NCBI RefSeq assembly: GCF_048771995.1
Contig: NC_133027.1
Span: 101,988,501 to 102,052,500, forward strand
Direction: 5' to 3'
Origin: Taeniopygia guttata
Taxonomy: Eukaryota > Chordata > Aves > Passeriformes > Estrildidae
DNA length: 64,000 nt
The position numbers and the translations under genes are program-made. The notes under the pieces were generated by a model, which worked only from the letters and a program-made list of their open reading frames with translations, was not told where the DNA came from and did no database searches. This document shows, in pieces, positions 61,601 to 64,000 of this stretch. Position 1 is the stretch's first letter; each line of letters starts with the position of its first letter.

Positions 61601-64000
61601 AGCTCACTCATAACTTGAAATTGTCAGCAACTGGAGATGCAAGTTTGCTATCCATGCATCCACGTGGCTTCCATCAGTCACTAACAGATGGACAGCTTTT
61701 GTTTCAGCAATACTTAGTACAGTTCTTCCTGAGAGCATTTGCATGAACACAGCCCAAAAAGAAACACCAAATCTACTCTAATTCCTCCACATTCAAATCC
61801 CAAGAGGAAAAAAACACCAAACCAAGAATAATTCATGGTAGGAGAGACATTTCCCTACAGACAACTTGCCTGTAAGACTTCCCGTTGCTGCTAAGCAACC
61901 TTTCTGTGTGCCTGTCCCTGAGGAGACGTGGAAGCCATTCCATACAGCTTGAACCCAGAGAAAGAGAGCCAAGCTGCAACGTGCTAGCTGAGCATGCAGA
62001 GGGGTGGCTGGCAGGCTCCCTGCCTTGCACCACTCCTTCAGCACCTGGAAGCATCCTGCCAAAGGCAAGCCTGGATAACAGCTGAATGCAGTGCTGTTCC
62101 CATGAAGTCTGTGACGTTCTCCATACAGCATCAAGAACTCTGGGGCAATCCTCACCGTACACAGCTGAGGAACTGAACAGCTAATGGTAGAGAAGGACTT
62201 GCCTGCCTATGGAATTTCCTTTAATGCCACTTAAGATATGAAAAGCACCATTCCATTCCCACTGTTATGCAGAACTAACTCAACAAAAGCTAAGCTGATT
62301 CCAATACAAAAATACCCAGATCCCAGAGAACCCCACAAAGATGAGCCCAGTACCTCTTGCTATTACCAGAGGTGCCTATTTTTATATATTCCGCTGCTGT
62401 AAAACACTTTCTCTGTACAGAAAATGTCTTACTTTAGAAGACTATCAATATGATTTCTGACATCCTCACAACCAATTTGGGGAGATGTAAACTAGGCAGA
62501 CTGCAAGGTGGACAGAATCTTGGCTGGATTTTCAGCCTCACAGGGTGGCAATGAACAGTTGGAAGCAAACCAATTGCAAGCAGAATTCTGCAGGGGCTGA
62601 TATTCAAGCCCAAACTGTTTAATACTGCCATATTTGACTTCTATAATCAATAATCCCAACAGCAGAATGGAAACAGAGGGTCACCACCTCCTGCTGGAGG
62701 CAATTCCTAGAAGGAGCAGAGGAGAGTCCAAGGCACAAGGGAAGCTGACTGAAAACTCAGTTGATCATGACACGACACTACTATGAAGAGATTTGAGATG
62801 CAACTCTCCTTGTACAATTTAATCCTCCAGAGAGGAAAATAGCTGGGATTTAATGTTGAAGGTGGGTTGAGCATCCAGTTTCTCCTCTACAAATTCAGGC
62901 CACACAGAAAATTTTCATGACAGAGCTTCCAAACAGAACACCATCATTTCATATAAAATAAAAAATAAAATATACTTAAAATGAGATGCCAGGGCTCAAG
63001 CACAACAGCTGGCCAGGGCTCACATCGAATGAGAAAGGACAAAAAAGCGTCTGTGCAGCTGCTCACCCCATGTCCACTGTCCCAGGAAAAGGAGTGAACT
63101 GAGCCCTTTAAGTCCAGGTTGTTCTCATTGCTAATAAAGCGGGAAGGCATGAAATTTACTTGCTTAGTGATCAGCATTGAAGACTGGTTTGAGGGACATG
63201 GGAGGAAGCTGCAGAGAACCAGAGGAGAGCTGAAAACGGAAATAGTCTTGAGAATCCATGAGCACTTAATTTCTCTGTAACATCACATGAGGTGGTTAGA
63301 GAGCTGTGGCAGCACTGGCTCCTGGCACAAGTCAGAAGGCATCAGGAGTTTGTTATCCTGGTTACAGACTTTGAGCAGAGTAAAAATGAGCCTCCTGTGG
63401 CAGACTGGTGGGAGTAAAAAGTGTTATCTTCTAGTATGAACAGAGTAAATAACATTACTGATGTGCACCTCAACCCTTATCCCTTTATAAAATGTAACTT
63501 ACAATCCTTTAAAAAGACGATTAGACTTTTTGGTGGAGGTCAAGAAAGGTTTAGCTGACTGAAGCAAGTGACACTAATAATATAATCATCTTACACTTAT
63601 AGCCAGGGAATTGCAGATGTTGCACATCCAGGTATTTCTGCCAGCTTGTGATTAACAAGGGGCACACTTGAAGGAACAAGCTCAGCAAAATTCTAAAAAC
63701 AACATTTAAAAAGTACTTATTGAATGCTGACATGAAAAGCTCCTACTTGATGTTTTCAGCTTTGTTTTGTATTTTGTTATGACATTTTTGTATCTGGGAC
63801 TTTTTGTAGCTTCTGTTATTTTTTTTTTCTTCCCCCACAAACAATATTTTCTAGATTGCACACATAATCCATAAATATTAAAGTTATAGCCAATTTATTA
63901 CAGATATTATTTCCCTGATACTGAAACAATGTTATATATAAATATTTCTACATTAATATAAACACATGCAAAACAAATCAGGAAAGAGAAGTCTTGAGTT
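55646..64000. other. Downstream region without a recognised gene
   Basis: In human the next gene is UBR2, transcribed toward PRPH2, so a minus-strand 3' end of UBR2 would be expected at or beyond this side. I searched by eye for UBR2-like peptides with flanking splice signals on the minus strand and found none I can support. Splice-like motifs exist (for example a donor at about 59828), but the open frames around them are not recognisable. Poly-A runs occur near 56947-56963 and 57860-57872. Confidence 0.5.

Overview
The window looks like nuclear DNA from a bird. Three protein-coding genes are recognisable by their proteins and splice signals, and their order matches human 6p21.1. BICRAL (GLTSCR1L) is on the minus strand and only its 5' half lies in the window. 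TBCC is on the plus strand and complete in one exon. PRPH2 (peripherin-2/RDS) is on the plus strand and complete in three exons. The avian assignment rests on CR1-type LINE tails, a relic of an avian-style ERV-L provirus, and a 354-residue PRPH2 whose C-terminal tail differs from that of mammals. A passerine is possible, but I cannot show it from the sequence.

Layout. 1-34.9 kb is BICRAL territory: one large coding exon (1106-2809), three small coding exons (6890-6958, 7041-7089, 9924-9972), then a long 5' region. That region holds old transposons (CR1 pieces, an ERV-L relic, a hAT-type MITE with target-site duplications) and a CpG-rich block at 22.97-25.6 kb that looks like an internal alternative promoter with its own splice donor. 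At 34.45-35.13 kb a CpG island lies between a probable BICRAL first exon (minus) and TBCC (plus), a head-to-head arrangement. TBCC fills 35135-36163. 36.9-43.9 kb is intergenic and includes a homeodomain-site cluster that could be a photoreceptor enhancer. PRPH2 runs from 44293 to 53207, with a 3' UTR to about 55.6 kb. From there to 64 kb I recognise no gene.

Functions. BICRAL is a subunit of the non-canonical BAF (SWI/SNF) chromatin remodeller. TBCC is the GTPase-activating tubulin-folding cofactor. PRPH2 is the disc-rim tetraspanin of photoreceptor outer segments. They are neighbours by conserved synteny and do not form a pathway. I found no RNA gene, CRISPR array or novel multi-gene system. 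The items most worth a second look are the near-perfect hairpin at 9533-9583, the hAT MITE, the internal CpG block with start-stop uORFs, the candidate PRPH2 enhancer, and the UG-rich tract beside the PRPH2 exon 2 acceptor.
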